Positions 54,282-63,270 of a DNA stretch of 64,000 nucleotides are shown in pieces. The stretch comes from an uncultured Bacteroidales bacterium. Its GTDB lineage: Bacteria; Bacteroidota; Bacteroidia; Bacteroidales; Paludibacteraceae. The position numbers and the translations under genes were made by a program. How positions within the stretch are numbered: the first letter of the stretch is position 1; each line of letters starts with the position of its first letter. Location: positions 124,001 through 188,000 of the forward strand of contig CAKULK010000001.1 in assembly GCA_934667275.1 (NCBI GenBank). Direction: 5' to 3'. The notes beneath the pieces are model-generated. The model worked only from the letters and a program-made list of their open reading frames with translations, had not been told where the DNA came from and did not search any database.

Positions 54282-54734
54282 ATGATACAGCGTATTCAAA
54301 CCATTTATCTCTTCCTCATCGTGGTGCTTGGCGCACTGCTGTGTTTCTTCTCGCCGGTGCAATTCCTTACCCCCACGGGTACGGAGTACATCGCACTGAC
54401 CACCTTCTCCAAATGGCCCTTGGCGGTACTCACTATAGCAGTGCCGCTCATCGCCTTGGTCAACATTTTCCTTTTCAAACACCGCCTGTTGCAAGCCCGA
54501 ATCAATGTGGTGAACGTGGTCTTGTGTCTGGGCTATTACGGGCTGCTCGCACTCTACATCGCCTATATCGTTAAGGGCAACGAACCCGTCAACGGCGCAG
54601 TGCTTGAGGATGCCGACTGGTACCTCAATGTATGGGCTGCCATACCTCTGGTTAATGTGGTGCTGTCGCTTATGGCTACCCGCCGCATACTCAAAGACGA
54701 GGCACTCGTCCGTGCAGCCGACCGGCTCCGATAA
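54282..54734 (+). CDS. DUF4293 family four-helix membrane protein
   Basis: 150 residues with four membrane segments (TIYLFLIVVLGALLCFFSP; LAVLTIAVPLIALVNIFLF; VVNVVLCLGYYGLLALYIAY; AAIPLVNVVLSLMATRRIL). The MIQRIQTIYL start and the ILKDEALVRAADRLR tail are typical of the Bacteroidetes DUF4293 family. Function unknown. It follows the DUF4249 gene by 12 nt, which may only reflect read-through. Confidence 0.87.
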   Translation: MIQRIQTIYLFLIVVLGALLCFFSPVQFLTPTGTEYIALTTFSKWPLAVLTIAVPLIALVNIFLFKHRLLQARINVVNVVLCLGYYGLLALYIAYIVKGNEPVNGAVLEDADWYLNVWAAIPLVNVVLSLMATRRILKDEALVRAADRLR

Positions 54735-54803
54735 GAGAGGTCTGACATCTAACAGTGAAACGGTCTAACAGCGGTATCCTACCGCGTTCTAACCTCTAAG
54801 CCT

Positions 54804-55787
54804 ATGCTATTGGATATTAACTTATTGGAACCTACAGCAGTCGAGACGCCTACCCCCAAGGTGTTGCCTGCCGACTCGCTGCGTCAGGTCACCGAGACCC
54901 TTATTCAGCAGGTGCAAACCGACCCGCAGACTTTCTGGCAGGGCATATTGGATAGTGCCATTCGCTTTGGGCTCAAAGTGTTGGTAGCACTCCTTATCTA
55001 TCTGATAGGTGCTTGGCTCATTCGGCGTATCAAGCGGCTGCTTGTGCGTGTCTTTGAGCGTCGCCATACCGAGCGCACACTGGCGTCGTTTATATGTTCT
55101 TTCGTCAGCATCTCGCTTACCGTCATGCTCATTATCGCCACCATAGGCACTTTGGGCGTGGACACTACCTCATTCGCAGCCTTGCTTGCCGCAGGAGGTA
55201 TGGCAATCGGTATGGCACTGTCGGGTACGGTGCAGAACTTCGCGGGCGGCATTATCCTGTTGGTTTTCCGCCCCTTCAAATCGGGTGACTTTATCACCGC
55301 GCAAGGGCAGTCAGGCACCGTGATGGACGTTAGTATCTTCTCCACCAAGATTCTCACTACCGACAACCGTGTCGTGGTCTTGCCCAACGGAGCCCTCTCC
55401 AATGGCACGATAGAGAACGTGTCTGCGCAGGTGCTACGCCGCGTGGAGTGGCAGGTGAGCATCAGTTACGGGGTGGACGCCAATGCCTGTATGGATGCCA
55501 TTCGTACAATCTTGCTGTCCGACAAGCGCATACTCACCTCGGCGGACGAACGCCCCAAGAACCACTCGCGTTCCGCGGTGGACACGGCAGGCCTCACCAT
55601 ACCCGACCCGACGGTAGTCCTTTCCTCGCTCAATACCAGCGACATCACTTTCCTTGTCCGTGCCTGGGTCCGCACCTCGGATTACTGGAGCGTCTTCTAC
55701 GATCTCAACTCCCGTTTCTACACCGAACTCCCACCCCAAGGCTTCCCCTTCGCCTACCCCCACATGGATGTAAACATTGTAAAATAG
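54804..55787 (+). CDS. mscS: Mechanosensitive channel, MscS family
   Basis: 327 residues. Membrane helices near 50-72 and 88-118; the pore helix TM3 is AALLAAGGMAIGMALSGTVQNFAGGI with its Gly/Ala pattern, followed by RPFKSGDFITAQGQSGTV and the beta domain (TKILTTDNRVVVLPNGALSNGTIEN). It ends FPFAYPHMDVNIVK, as most MscS proteins do. It opens under membrane tension and protects from osmotic downshock. The C-terminal domain carries a short insertion (RPKNHSRSAVDTAG). Confidence 0.93.
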   Translation: MLLDINLLEPTAVETPTPKVLPADSLRQVTETLIQQVQTDPQTFWQGILDSAIRFGLKVLVALLIYLIGAWLIRRIKRLLVRVFERRHTERTLASFICSFVSISLTVMLIIATIGTLGVDTTSFAALLAAGGMAIGMALSGTVQNFAGGIILLVFRPFKSGDFITAQGQSGTVMDVSIFSTKILTTDNRVVVLPNGALSNGTIENVSAQVLRRVEWQVSISYGVDANACMDAIRTILLSDKRILTSADERPKNHSRSAVDTAGLTIPDPTVVLSSLNTSDITFLVRAWVRTSDYWSVFYDLNSRFYTELPPQGFPFAYPHMDVNIVK

Positions 55788-55981
55788 TTCAGCATGGAAA
55801 CATCCGCCATTCATTCTTGTTGCGTGCCGTTTACTGAACAAACACTGCATTTCTCGTCTGTGCGTTTGATGAACGATTAATCAGGTAGTATGGAAATAGG
55901 GATTTTCTCTCTATTTTTAGATGTAAATTTGCGTATATAGTTATTTCTTCGTATCTTTGCAGTCGTATTAACTTAAATACT
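55788..55981. other. Intergenic region with glyA promoter
   Basis: No gene is seen. The left part has no clear terminator for mscS. The right part has the glyA promoter at 55928-55959. Confidence 0.5.
55928..55959 (+). promoter_or_regulatory. glyA promoter
   Basis: TTTG at 55928-55931, 20 nt, TATCTTTG at 55952-55959, 22 nt before the ATG. Confidence 0.87.
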
Positions 55982-57262
55982 ATGACCCGAGATCTAGAGA
56001 TTTTTGACATCATCCGCCGTGAGCGGGAGCGTCAGACGAAAGGCATCGAATTGATTGCCAGTGAAAACTTCGTGAGCGACCAAGTGATGGAAGCCATGGG
56101 AAGCGTACTTACCAACAAATATGCCGAAGGCTACCCCGGCAAACGCTATTACGGCGGTTGCGAAGTGGTGGACCAGAGCGAGAATATCGCACGCGACAGA
56201 CTCCGCCGCCTGTTCGGGGCAGAGTATGTGAACGTACAACCTCACTCGGGCGCACAAGCCAACATGGCTGTGTTTATGGCTTGCCTGCAGGCAGGCGACA
56301 CATTCCTCGGCTTGAACCTGAGCCACGGCGGTCACCTCTCACACGGTTCGCCAGTGAACTTTTCGGGCATCATGTTCCATGCGCTGGAGTACAACCTGCG
56401 CGAGGATACAGGTCGTGTGGACTATGACCAGTTGGAGCAAGTGGCACGTGAGAAGAAGCCGAAACTGATTATCGCAGGTGCGAGTGCATACAGCCGCGAG
56501 TGGGACTATGCTCGTATCCGCCGCGTGGCAGACGAGATAGGCGCTATATTTATGGTGGATATGGCACACCCTGCCGGTCTGATTGCCGCAGGTTTGCTGG
56601 AGAACCCCGTCAAATATGCGCATATTGTCACTTCGACGACCCACAAGACCCTCCGCGGTCCGCGCGGCGGTGTGATTCTGGTAGGCAAAGACTTCCCGAA
56701 CCCATGGGGCAAGACCACCCCGAAAGGCGAGATAAAGATGATGTCCGCGCTGCTTGACTCGGCCGTATTCCCCGGCGTACAGGGCGGTCCGCTGGAGCAC
56801 GTGATTGCCGCCAAGGCTGTTGCATTCGGCGAGGCACTGGAGCCGCAATTCAAAGTATATCAGCAACAAGTGAAACTGAATGCATCGGTGATGGCAGAGG
56901 CATTCATGCAGAAGGGCTACAAGATTATCTCGGGTGGTACGGACAACCACTCGATGCTGGTTGACCTGCGCACCAAATATCCCGATTTGACGGGTAAGGT
57001 CGCCGAGAAGGCTCTTGTGGCTGCCGACATCACCACCAACAAGAATATGGTACCTTTCGATTCGCGTTCTGCATTCCAAACCAGCGGTCTGCGTTTCGGT
57101 ACGCCCGCCATCACGACGCGCGGACTGAAAGAGGACAAGATGCCATGGATTGTGGATTTGATTGACACCGTACTCCAGAACCCTGAATGTGAGGCAAATA
57201 TCGCCAAGGTTCGCGAGGAGGTCAATCGCGAGATGATGCAGTATCCGTTGTTCGGATGGTAA
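55982..57262 (+). CDS. glyA: Serine hydroxymethyltransferase
   Basis: 426 residues, normal for the family. The PLP lysine is Lys222 in VTSTTHKTLRGPRGG. Other motifs are IELIASENFVSDQVMEAMGS, YAEGYPGKRYYGGCEVVD, QPHSGAQANMAVF and MVDMAHPAGLIAAG. It converts serine to glycine and makes methylene-THF. The glycine can be broken down by gcvP at 20869. The last 7 nt overlap the rlmN start. Confidence 0.97.
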   Translation: MTRDLEIFDIIRRERERQTKGIELIASENFVSDQVMEAMGSVLTNKYAEGYPGKRYYGGCEVVDQSENIARDRLRRLFGAEYVNVQPHSGAQANMAVFMACLQAGDTFLGLNLSHGGHLSHGSPVNFSGIMFHALEYNLREDTGRVDYDQLEQVAREKKPKLIIAGASAYSREWDYARIRRVADEIGAIFMVDMAHPAGLIAAGLLENPVKYAHIVTSTTHKTLRGPRGGVILVGKDFPNPWGKTTPKGEIKMMSALLDSAVFPGVQGGPLEHVIAAKAVAFGEALEPQFKVYQQQVKLNASVMAEAFMQKGYKIISGGTDNHSMLVDLRTKYPDLTGKVAEKALVAADITTNKNMVPFDSRSAFQTSGLRFGTPAITTRGLKEDKMPWIVDLIDTVLQNPECEANIAKVREEVNREMMQYPLFGW

Positions 57263-58332
57263 GCCTTTTAGGACTCACATTAGAGGAATTGCAAGCGGTA
57301 GCCCAAGATGTAGGGCTACCGCGTTTTGCAGGTAAGCAGTTGGCAGAATGGCTGTACGTGCGGCGTGCCACCTCGTTTGACGAGATGACCAATATCTCGC
57401 TGCGGGGGCGTGAGGCACTACGGGAAAAGTATATTGTGGGTCGCCATGCACCTGTAGCGGAAGCCGTGTCGGAAGATGGTACGCACAAGTACCTGTTTCA
57501 GGTTGGGGAGCAGTATGTGGAGTCTGTGTATATACCTGATAACAACCGCGCTACGCTATGCGTCAGTACGCAAGCGGGGTGCAAGATGGGGTGTAAATTC
57601 TGCATGACAGGCACGCTGGGCTTTCACGGACAACTGTCTGCCGCAGAGATACTGAACCAGATACTCTATTTCCCTTTGACTTCGGACAACCCGAAACATA
57701 TCAACGAGGGGCAGCAGGGGGCTCTGACCAACATCGTCTATATGGGTGAGGGGGAGCCCATGGATAACCTCGACCATGTGTTGCGCTCGCTGCAAGTGAT
57801 GACTGCCGCATGGGGCGGCGCGTGGTCGCCCAAGCGCATCACGGTATCGTCGGTAGGGATTGTGCCCGGGCTGAAACGCTATATAGAGGAGTGCGATTGC
57901 CATTTGGCTATCTCGCTGCACAATCCGTTCGGCATTGAACGTCAGGCAATTATGCCGATTGAAAAGGCGTATCATCTGACGGATGTGGTTGCCCTGTTGA
58001 AACACTATGACTGGCAGCACCAGCGGCGTGTGAGTTTTGAATACATCTGCTGGGGCGGCGTGAACGACACACCCAAGCATGCCAATGAATTGCTGCGATT
58101 GCTCCGGGGATTGGACTGCCGCGTCAACCTTATTCGCTTTCACGCAGGCGTGGAAGATGTGTCGCACAAGGCTGACCAAGTGGCTTTTCCCGCAAGCAAT
58201 GAGCGTCAGATGGAGTGGCTGCGCGACTACCTGACCGCCCACGGACTGACTACCACTATTCGCCGTAGTCGTGGGGAGGATATCCTTGCCGCCTGCGGAA
58301 TGCTGGTGAATGCGCTGAAAAACAATGGCTAA
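57256..58332 (+). CDS. rlmN: 23S rRNA (adenine-2503-C2) / tRNA methyltransferase RlmN
   Basis: 358 residues. The radical SAM cluster motif CKMGCKFC uses Cys109, Cys113 and Cys116. VYMGEGEPMDN and LAISLHNPFGIERQAIMPI are typical, and the acceptor cysteine is near the end in EDILAACGM. It methylates A2503 of 23S rRNA and adenine 37 of some tRNAs. The start overlaps glyA by 7 nt, and its own stop overlaps the next gene by 8 nt, so the three are probably translated in a coupled way. Confidence 0.95.
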   Translation: MVSLLGLTLEELQAVAQDVGLPRFAGKQLAEWLYVRRATSFDEMTNISLRGREALREKYIVGRHAPVAEAVSEDGTHKYLFQVGEQYVESVYIPDNNRATLCVSTQAGCKMGCKFCMTGTLGFHGQLSAAEILNQILYFPLTSDNPKHINEGQQGALTNIVYMGEGEPMDNLDHVLRSLQVMTAAWGGAWSPKRITVSSVGIVPGLKRYIEECDCHLAISLHNPFGIERQAIMPIEKAYHLTDVVALLKHYDWQHQRRVSFEYICWGGVNDTPKHANELLRLLRGLDCRVNLIRFHAGVEDVSHKADQVAFPASNERQMEWLRDYLTAHGLTTTIRRSRGEDILAACGMLVNALKNNG

Positions 58333-59969
58333 TCAGAATTGGAAACATAATGTGTGCCGCGGTATCAGCCTTTTCCTTTTAGGCTGTATCTTGCTGTATC
58401 CCAACGTTATATACCTTTTTGCCAATGCGTCGGGGGCTACGTATTTGCTGACGAGTATATTGTATGCACTGCCGCTGTTGGTTCTCGTCGGACTATTGCC
58501 AAAGCGGTGGATGTATATCGTGGCTGTTGTGCTGCTGTCTGTCACCTCTATCATAGACCTCACGATGGTGGACTTGTACAACTCATACCTTCTGCCAGGT
58601 GCCGCCATCTCTGCCATCAAGACCAACCCGCAAGAGGCATCCGAATTCTACCATACCAATCTCTCTGAGGTGCTGCATTGGCTCCCCATTATAGCAATGT
58701 GCATTGTTTCGTGTTGCACGTATTGCCGTCCTGCATATAACAAAGTGTCGCTTGGTGCGGGCATTGCCGCTATGCTGTTGCCTGTCGGTTTTGTGACTAC
58801 CAAGTTGATGGTGTCGTATCACTCGGTACTTACATTGCGCTATTTTGTGGACAATAGGATTCTCAACCGTCCCCCATATAATGTGTTCTTTCAATCCGTC
58901 AATACGGGCAAAGAGTTGCACAAGCGCGCAATGATGTATTCTGCCCAAGACACGGACTTTGGTGCTATTCGTTCTACCCCCCCCCATGTGCGAAATATAC
59001 ATTCTGGCTATTGGGGAGTCTCTTCGCTACGACAACCTGTCGCTTAATGGAGTATATCCCCGTTCTACCACTCCGCAATTAGAAAGCCTTGGCAATCTCA
59101 TATTGTTTGACAACTACTATTCTCAAGCGTGCCTCACTATGCTGTCGGTGCCTATGCTTGTTACACGCGCTACCCCCGAGAACTACGACCTCAATTTTGC
59201 AGAACGCTCAATAGTAGAGCCTTTCCGCGAGTGCGGTTTCAAGACCTTTACCATTGTTAGCAATACCAATCTGCTATCCTCTGAAACCTACTTGTCTGAT
59301 GGTGTGGATTCACTTATCGTTGTGCCCAATGTGGTTAAGGACGGCACCATCGTTTCCGGCGACAAGACCATGATACATATTGTGGATTCTCTGGTGCAAG
59401 AGCATGATAAGTTGTTCATTATGATGCAGTTCCTTGGTAACCATAGTTTCTACACCAACTACGAACCCGAGTTCGACATTTATCGTCCGAATGCCAATTC
59501 GTGTACGCCCTCCGAGCGTGCTGCCAGTGATAGCCTGTATATCAATGCTTATGACAACAGTATTCTCTATACCGACTATATCCTGACTTCCATTATCCGT
59601 ACAATAAACCGTCCTAATACTATCTCAGCCTTTGCTTTTGCCTCAGACCATGGTGAGGGCATCACTAAAGACGGGGGCGGACACGGTGGAAATTGTACTC
59701 CTTCCAAACAGGAGTATCACGTGCCGTTTATATTCTGGTATTCAGATGATTATGCCACTTTCTGTGGCGACAAGGTTGCCCAAGCCAAGGCCCATAAAGC
59801 AGCACGTATCAATGGCGATTGTATATTCTACTCCGTGTGTGATATGGCAGGCATCACATTGGATTCTGCCTATGCCGAGCCTACATGGAGCGTATTCTCT
59901 CCATTGTTCCAAGAGCATGAACGCAAAGTGCTCGTTCCTGATGGGGTAACCTGTATTTCCGTGGACTAA
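58325..59969 (+). pseudogene. Phosphoethanolamine-transferase-like (EptA/sulfatase family) gene interrupted at a C9 tract
   Basis: Two frames join into one typical inner-membrane phosphoethanolamine transferase. Frame 1 (58325-59047) has about five membrane helices at the N-terminus. Frame 2, from about 58986, starts with EIYILAIGESLRYDNLSLNG and carries a Thr nucleophile candidate in SQACLTMLSVPML, ASDHGEG and EYHVPFIFW. The break is at a run of nine C (58977-58985). With eight C the reading frame is continuous (STPP followed by MCEIYILAIGES) and gives a 547-residue protein, the normal family length. Such enzymes add phosphoethanolamine to lipid A or other envelope glycans. It may be phase-variable, a true pseudogene or a base-call error. 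It starts inside rlmN. Confidence 0.85.
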
Positions 59970-61837
59970 TTGCAGGTTCGATATTGGCGGAAATAGTCGC
60001 TGCGTATTAACAGGTCGGAGAGGCGATAGGCTTCCTGCTCGGAGAGGGTGCGATGGTGACGGGCTTCCGAGTCCAAGAGGTTGACACCCAATCCGTGCCA
60101 ATAGTAGTTTTCACACCCGATGAGATGCAGAATGGTCGGGAAGATATCCATTTGATAACACTCGTCCGTAATGTGGATATTGCCATTGATTTCGGGAGAA
60201 TAGATGATAAGCGGGCAATAGTTGTCGCCAGAAGCAATAGACAGATTCTGCTTGGTAGCGTAATCATGAAACTCGGTCAGCATAGCGGGTTTGAATATGG
60301 TATGGTCACCCGTAATCACAATAGTGGATTGTGACCATACCGGGTCTTGAAGTACAGCATCCACGAAAGCCCCAATACACGAATCCGTATAGTTGAGACA
60401 TTGCATGTATCTGTCAAGAATAGCAGGAGATGTAGTGTGAATGTTGTTGTTACGAACTCGGTTGAAAGGGCAATGCATAGAAACCGTAATAGCAAGCAGG
60501 CACATAGGCGGTTCATTTTCTTGCAGGCAATTCAAGGCATGTTCCAATACCTGTTGGTCTTCCCATTGCATATTTTTCGGTTCTACTTTTTGAGTGTATG
60601 CGTACCGAACACTCATGGTATCCTGATTCCATATTTGCGGCCACGGATTCACCAAAGCAGATGTGGTATAGAAATGCGCAAAATTAGGATATACATTATT
60701 GCCATAGTGCATACAAGCCACGCCATCGTGAATGGGCAGTAGCCCTGTGTTGATAATCATCTGCCCGTCTCCTGAATTACCGCCAAGGGCTTGGCTCTTA
60801 ATCTTCTCGCAATACAAGACATGATTCCGTTCTTTGAGTTGCATCAAGTATGGGGCTATTTGTTGCCCTTCTATCTCGTGGTGCAAGGGCCAATCCTCCA
60901 GACTCTCCACCAAGATAACAATAAGGTTATTTGTCGGACGGAGTTGCGTTGAGTCCGAATAAATAAACAGAGCGACATAGTTTGGCTCTTCTTTATTCAG
61001 CGTTCTGATATCTCCTGTCATGTCCTGTTTGAATACTTGATATACATTAACCGCCACGAAGTGGGAGAGTATGGATTGCTCTTGGACATAATGTACCATT
61101 GGTCCAAGACCTGTTGAAGTAACATCACATGTGGCATCGTAGAGAGTATAGAAAGGGATGTATCCCATCCATTCTTCCCTTTGCCTTACCGGTACTCCAT
61201 GCTCCTTGACAAAAGTTGTCCATTCTTCTGTCTCCTCTGCAATTTGTGCGGCTTCTTTCGGGTTCGTGCTTGCCCAGAATTTGGCATTGTAGATAAAGTA
61301 GTTGTTCAAGACTGCAAGACTATATACCAACAAAAGTGTGATACCAAACACACCCCATTGCCTTTTGGGCTGTGCCTTAGGCAGAAGGGCATAGGTGATA
61401 CTCCATACGATACTCAATAAGAGCAACAAAACCATACTGCTATCGAAGTAAGCGGTCACAGAATCCCACGCGCCATTCAAATTACCTACTAACAAGATGT
61501 CATTTACGGACAGGAAAGAGTCGTATGTCTTGTAGTAGATGAGATTTGCCATGTTCCAGATGTCTGTGAGGAAAGATACAAGAACCGTCCACCAACGATG
61601 CCGCGAGACAAAAACAAAACTTGCGATAAACAGCGGCATCAGTAACTTAGCCATATAGAACTTGTAGAAGGCTATCGGGTTCCGCCATAGTGAACTAAAA
61701 AGTAGGGAATGGAATGCATCCCAGTGGAAGATGAGTTGTTTGGCAAGTAACAATAACGTGAACAGGCAGAAAACTGCCCATGTGAGGTGGTTGCCTTGCT
61801 GAAGCCAGCGGCGAAGAGATTTGATGATGTTGCTCAT
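59966..61837 (-). CDS. LTA-synthase family sulfatase-fold membrane protein
   Basis: 623 residues from the ATG at 61837 (MSNIIKSLRRW); an in-frame ATG at 61873 adds 12 residues within the upstream RNA leader. Five membrane helices in the first 210 residues, then an extracytoplasmic alkaline-phosphatase-fold domain: LIVILVESLEDWPLHHEIEG, LGGNSGDGQMIINTGLLP and VITGDHTIF. The nucleophile region is GGNSGDGQ. Family members transfer phosphoglycerol or phosphoethanolamine to envelope polymers; the Bacteroidetes substrate is unknown. Its stop overlaps the convergent gene's stop by 4 nt. A structured RNA lies directly upstream. Confidence 0.87.
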   Translation of the reverse strand: MSNIIKSLRRWLQQGNHLTWAVFCLFTLLLLAKQLIFHWDAFHSLLFSSLWRNPIAFYKFYMAKLLMPLFIASFVFVSRHRWWTVLVSFLTDIWNMANLIYYKTYDSFLSVNDILLVGNLNGAWDSVTAYFDSSMVLLLLLSIVWSITYALLPKAQPKRQWGVFGITLLLVYSLAVLNNYFIYNAKFWASTNPKEAAQIAEETEEWTTFVKEHGVPVRQREEWMGYIPFYTLYDATCDVTSTGLGPMVHYVQEQSILSHFVAVNVYQVFKQDMTGDIRTLNKEEPNYVALFIYSDSTQLRPTNNLIVILVESLEDWPLHHEIEGQQIAPYLMQLKERNHVLYCEKIKSQALGGNSGDGQMIINTGLLPIHDGVACMHYGNNVYPNFAHFYTTSALVNPWPQIWNQDTMSVRYAYTQKVEPKNMQWEDQQVLEHALNCLQENEPPMCLLAITVSMHCPFNRVRNNNIHTTSPAILDRYMQCLNYTDSCIGAFVDAVLQDPVWSQSTIVITGDHTIFKPAMLTEFHDYATKQNLSIASGDNYCPLIIYSPEINGNIHITDECYQMDIFPTILHLIGCENYYWHGLGVNLLDSEARHHRTLSEQEAYRLSDLLIRSDYFRQYRTCN

Positions 61838-61889
61838 ATCTTTTTGTGTATTTATTCCCAGTACTGCCCGCATCTGTTATTGGGCAAAG

Positions 61890-62192
61890 GACATAAAAAA
61901 GCGTGGACTCGACGGTTGTCGGTTCCACGGATAGAGGCCTTCGCATTGCCTTTGTTGTTAGAACCAACAACGCGAAGCCCACACCGGATACAGCAACATG
62001 CCATACACCTATCTGCCACACCCGAGGGCGTGGCTACAGCATACGGCATAAGAATATGCATATATTCCCATGAGCATTCATCGTTGCAGAGTTCTGAACA
62101 ACAATACAGAAAGTTGCGAAGTTTCTATCCGTCAGAACAGAGCGTCAATAAACGCCTTTATGTAATGTCGTGAAGTCGGCAAGGACTTCACG
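61890..62192 (-). ncRNA. Structured RNA candidate of about 300 nt, 6S-like rod or leader
   Basis: On the minus strand, a full promoter (62197-62228) leads into a 5' hairpin (perfect 9-bp stem, 62169-62192). Then comes a long rod: TCTATCCGT at 62124-62132 pairs with ACGGATAGA at 61927-61935; TGCGAAG at 62115-62121 with CTTCGCA at 61939-61945; and GTTCTGAACAACAA at 62091-62104 with TTGTTGTTAGAAC at 61952-61964 (one bulge). A hairpin lies at the tip (61998-62049). A terminator (61895-61929, CGTGGA/TCCACG then T-run) ends it. The strand at 61939-61964 can instead fold on 61965-61977 as a local hairpin, so two states compete. No protein is supported here. The class is not recognised; a 6S-like RNA or a leader of the gene at 61837 are both possible. 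Confidence 0.65.
61895..61929 (-). terminator. Intrinsic terminator of the structured RNA
   Basis: On the minus strand CGTGGA pairs with TCCACG, with an inner GAC/GTC stem and AACC loop, followed by CTTTTTT. It ends 58 nt before the ATG of the LTA-synthase-like gene. Confidence 0.8.
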
Positions 62193-62196
62193 GCTG

Positions 62197-62228
62197 CAAA
62201 ATTACCATTTTTTGAGCATATACACAAA
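62197..62228 (-). promoter_or_regulatory. Promoter of the structured RNA
   Basis: The minus strand reads TTTG (62225-62228), 20 nt, TAATTTTG (62197-62204). The start site would fall at about 62192, on the first base of the 5' hairpin. Confidence 0.85.
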
Positions 62229-62240
62229 CTTTTCAAAGGA

Positions 62241-62272
62241 TTTGCATATATGGCAAAAAAGCAGTAAATTTG
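62241..62272 (+). promoter_or_regulatory. Nitroreductase promoter
   Basis: TTTG at 62241-62244, 20 nt, TAAATTTG at 62265-62272. It is back to back with the RNA promoter, only 12 bp apart. The leader to the ATG is about 70 nt. Confidence 0.82.
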
Positions 62273-62348
62273 CAGGCTCTAAGTGCGCGCACTATAATAT
62301 ATAAGGTGTGGCGGAAATTAGGTAAAGGATACAACAGACATTGAGAAT

Positions 62349-62858
62349 ATGACAGATTTTCAGACATTGTGCCAACAGAGGCGGTCGATACGCAAGTACA
62401 CAGAACAGAAAGTGGAGAAAGAGAAGTTGGACTATATTCTGCGTTGTGCGCTGATGTCGCCATCGGGCAAAAGGACCAATCCGTGGGAGTTTTATGTGGT
62501 GACAGAACAGGAAGTGCTCCGCCAAATGGCAGGGTGCAGGACCTACGGAAGCGGAATGTTTGAAACGGCTCAAGCGGCTATTGTGGTGGCGTTAGATGCC
62601 TCATTGGCAGATACTTGGCAGAGTGACGGGGCCATTGCAGCACAAAACATTTGGTTGGCAGCAACCGACCAAGGATTAGGTGCTTGCTGGTGCCAAGTGC
62701 ACGGACGTGAAGGGGCAGAAGATTTGGTGAGAAAGTTGGCAGGCATACCCGAAAACCTGAATGTGCTGTGTGTGATGTCGCTCGGTTACAAGAATGAGGA
62801 GAGGAAAATGTATGACCTTGAGAAACTGCCTTACCAGAAAGTGCATTGGGTGGAGTGA
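62349..62858 (+). CDS. Nitroreductase family protein (FMN-dependent)
   Basis: 169 residues, one of the short nitroreductases. It begins with QQRRSIRKYTEQKVEKEKL, which holds the Arg-Arg/Ser phosphate contact for FMN, and has MSPSGKRTNPWEFYVV and the C-terminal GLGACWCQVHGRE and CVMSLGYKNEERK. Members use NAD(P)H to reduce nitro groups or quinones; others remodel flavin. Physiological substrate unknown. It has its own promoter. Confidence 0.9.
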   Translation: MTDFQTLCQQRRSIRKYTEQKVEKEKLDYILRCALMSPSGKRTNPWEFYVVTEQEVLRQMAGCRTYGSGMFETAQAAIVVALDASLADTWQSDGAIAAQNIWLAATDQGLGACWCQVHGREGAEDLVRKLAGIPENLNVLCVMSLGYKNEERKMYDLEKLPYQKVHWVE

Positions 62859-63170
62859 AATAAAACATTAATTACCGTTAATTAGCCATTAATTCAAAGT
62901 GGGGAATTTGCGGGGCAAGAGCAGGGGAACATCAGAGAAAGGTCAGGGAGAAAGTGAAGTGGAAGAATGATGTTAAAAAAGTTAGAAATGAAGGGTGAGT
63001 GAGGATTTACCGACCCCCTATTGACCCGCGATAGACCCGCGACGATTTTGGAGAGGAATGGGTGATAGTTAATTGTTAGTGAATGGTAAGCGAACGGCAA
63101 ATGGATGTTAGTAATATGTTGTTTCTGCATTTTTTGAGCATGAAGACCAACAAAAACAATGAAAATGCAG
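62859..63170. other. Intergenic region before pdxA with R3 repeat
   Basis: No gene is supported. It has an R3 unit (63018-63045) and purine-rich sequence around it. No terminator for the nitroreductase gene was recognised. Confidence 0.5.
63015..63045. repeat. R3 dispersed repeat, copy 3
   Basis: Contains GACCCGCGATAGACCCGCG followed by ACGATTTT. It matches the second half of the repeat at 46062-46096 with a single base change. Confidence 0.7.
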
Positions 63171-63178
63171 TATCTTTG
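63171..63178 (+). promoter_or_regulatory. pdxA promoter -7 box
   Basis: TATCTTTG lies 92 nt before the ATG. No clear TTTG stands at the -33 position. Confidence 0.55.
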
Positions 63179-63270
63179 CGGTGCGGTTTGTGGAGATGAC
63201 GGCGGGCGAAGATGTAAAAACGGGGATAAATGGGAGGGGAAAATGTGTGAATTTGATTTTATAAAGAGAT

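Noticed and set aside
61787..62173. A 128-codon plus-strand frame over the structured RNA
   Set aside because: It has no homology-like features and no promoter of its own on that strand. The palindromic, terminator-bounded RNA on the minus strand explains the sequence better.
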